Source: Ornatilinea sp. (GTDB lineage Bacteria > Chloroflexota > Anaerolineae > Anaerolineales > Anaerolineaceae). From it: DNA of 64,000 bases. The stretch spans positions 1 to 64,000 of the forward strand of contig JAHDQE010000034.1 of the NCBI GenBank assembly GCA_018433975.1. The letters are read 5' to 3'. Under the pieces are notes generated by a model. It was not told the DNA's origin. It worked only from the letters and a program-made list of their open reading frames with translations, and did not search any database. Position 1 is the stretch's first letter. Every line of letters begins with the position of its first letter. The position numbers and the translations under genes are program-made. Shown one piece after another: positions 63,180 to 64,000 of the stretch.

Positions 63180-63545
63180 ATGCAGAAAAAGAAAATTCTA
63201 TTGGTTGAAGACGACCTTACGATGAGGAACCTTCTTGGCACATTGTTAGAAATTGAAGGCTATAACCCGGTCATATTTCAAGAAAACCAGAGCCAAAACA
63301 TTCTGGAATTTCTGAAAGCCGAAATGCCTGATGCTATGCTGCTGGATGTTCATTTAAAATTTGCCAATGGGTTGGAAATTCTTCAAGAGATCCGCAAAAC
63401 GGAAGACATTCAGAATGTGAAAGTGATTTTGACTTCAGGACTCGATTACAGTGAGCAATGGCTGAAGAACGGCGCAGATGGATTTCTCCAAAAACCTTAC
63501 ATGCCTGACGAACTTCTTCTCTGGTTAAAACAAAATTTACAATAA
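63180..63545 (+). CDS. single-domain response regulator
   Basis: A 121-residue receiver domain: acidic pocket VEDDLTM, D56 in AMLLDVHLKFANGLEIL, and the conserved Lys in FLQKPYMPDELL. It starts 2 bases after the lon stop and ends before a terminator. The position invites the idea that it is involved in stress control with Lon, but the sequence does not show this. Confidence 0.92.
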   Translation: MQKKKILLVEDDLTMRNLLGTLLEIEGYNPVIFQENQSQNILEFLKAEMPDAMLLDVHLKFANGLEILQEIRKTEDIQNVKVILTSGLDYSEQWLKNGADGFLQKPYMPDELLLWLKQNLQ

Positions 63546-63557
63546 CTTTTTTATATC

Positions 63558-63588
63558 AAAAAGACTGCTTGGCTCAAGTAGTCTTTTT
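63558..63588 (+). terminator. terminator after the hsp20-lon-response regulator operon
   Basis: AAAAAGACTGCTTG (63558-63571) pairs with CAAGTAGTCTTTTT (63575-63588), 14 positions with one G-T and a 3-base loop, ending in a five-T run. It lies between convergent genes and its A/T ends suit both directions. Confidence 0.85.
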
Positions 63589-63591
63589 GGT

Positions 63592-64000
63592 TTAATATCC
63601 GGATAGTCCTTCTTCCAATGCACTCTGCAAATCATCTCCGTTGGAAATAACAGCCACCGGAGCCTTTCTGCGGTGTAATTCCGGGAGGAGATGATCTGCT
63701 CCTACCTCACCGCCAAACGTAAAAGGATCAATCAAGATAACAATAGGTTGCATACCACGTCTCTGTACAAGATCAACAGCCAAAATGACGCTGCCGTCAA
63801 TTGCACTTGTAATCAGAACAATCGTACTTCCCCGCGCAATGTTGCGAACTTCACTTTGAATCAAGCCAATCAACGGCAGTTTACCCTGCGGTTGAGCGTA
63901 AGCGAGTATCTCCAGAATTTTATTGAATTGTCGTTCGCCTCGGTCAGGCGAAATGACAGCGTGCCGTTGTGCCGCGATCCCAAACCCTATTGCCGTATCT
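63592..64000 (-). CDS. DUF58 domain protein, C-terminal part (partial)
   Basis: The frame is open to the right edge, so the gene starts outside the window. The visible 135 residues hold the C-terminal half of a DUF58/vWA-like domain: TAIGFGIAAQRHAV, the helix-rich QFNKILEILAYAQPQG, STIVLITSAIDGSVI and the end VISNGDDLQSALE. Such proteins usually lie with MoxR ATPases and transglutaminases, which would be to the right of this window. The fragment ends just after the lon-operon terminator. Confidence 0.75.
   Translation of the reverse strand, partial: DTAIGFGIAAQRHAVISPDRGERQFNKILEILAYAQPQGKLPLIGLIQSEVRNIARGSTIVLITSAIDGSVILAVDLVQRRGMQPIVILIDPFTFGGEVGADHLLPELHRRKAPVAVISNGDDLQSALEEGLSGY

Overview
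The window looks like a chromosomal segment of a Chloroflexota bacterium, most likely of the class Anaerolineae. This is inferred from gene content and not from any marker gene. The content includes coenzyme F420 biosynthesis genes, several xanthine-dehydrogenase-type molybdenum hydroxylases, a YqhQ-ComEA-YqeY-7TM/HD-YbeY-DgkA housekeeping string, Asp23-NusB, Lon and many lipoproteins. Coding density is high. I see no insertion sequence, phage gene, integrase or CRISPR array. One tRNA is present (Arg, anticodon TCT).

Layout. 1-1585: 5' portion of a PAS sensor kinase, cut by the window edge. 1778-8955 (minus): an eight-gene operon with a good promoter at 9001-9029. It encodes a fatty-acyl-AMP ligase, an acyl carrier protein, three SGNH-fold proteins, an MBOAT acyltransferase, a lipoprotein, and a 45-residue membrane microprotein ending in WIYQGF. 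The set matches D-alanylation (Dlt) machinery part for part, with a fatty-acyl ligase in place of DltA. I regard this probable cell-envelope acylation system as the most interesting content of the window. 9340-12843 (minus): a glycine betaine/choline-type ABC importer. 13043-23227: a large M23/crystallin-domain surface protein, an acetyl esterase, a LarA-type racemase with an MFS transporter, Asp23-NusB, and a lipoprotein with three starch-binding-like modules and a putative glycosidase domain. 23269-30317: a prepilin peptidase, an MrfA/MrfB-like repair helicase-exonuclease pair (the helicase carries an HNH insert), a methyltransferase, a class IV aminotransferase and a sirtuin.

30336-45859 (minus): a 15-kb block in which F420 genes (cofC, cofD, cofE, npdG, an LLM-family reductase and a 2H phosphoesterase) lie between two differently fused molybdenum hydroxylases, an SsnA-like amidohydrolase and a YqeC-MocA fusion. 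The block suggests oxidation of an N-heterocycle or purine-like substrate, possibly by selenium-dependent hydroxylases, beside F420-linked redox chemistry.

46133-64000: mostly housekeeping genes. These include an M20 dipeptidase, YqhQ, ComEA, YqeY, a PgpH-like 7TM-HD phosphodiesterase, YbeY, DgkA, an endonuclease IV-like protein, response regulators, a C39-like peptidase, exonuclease III, DUF192, a LysM-M23 hydrolase, an unrecognised gene pair, tRNA-Arg, Hsp20, Lon and the C-terminus of a DUF58 protein.

Start codons were moved from the longest reading frame where a ribosome-binding site, lipobox or family N-terminus supports it. All functional assignments come from reading motifs by eye; no database search was run.
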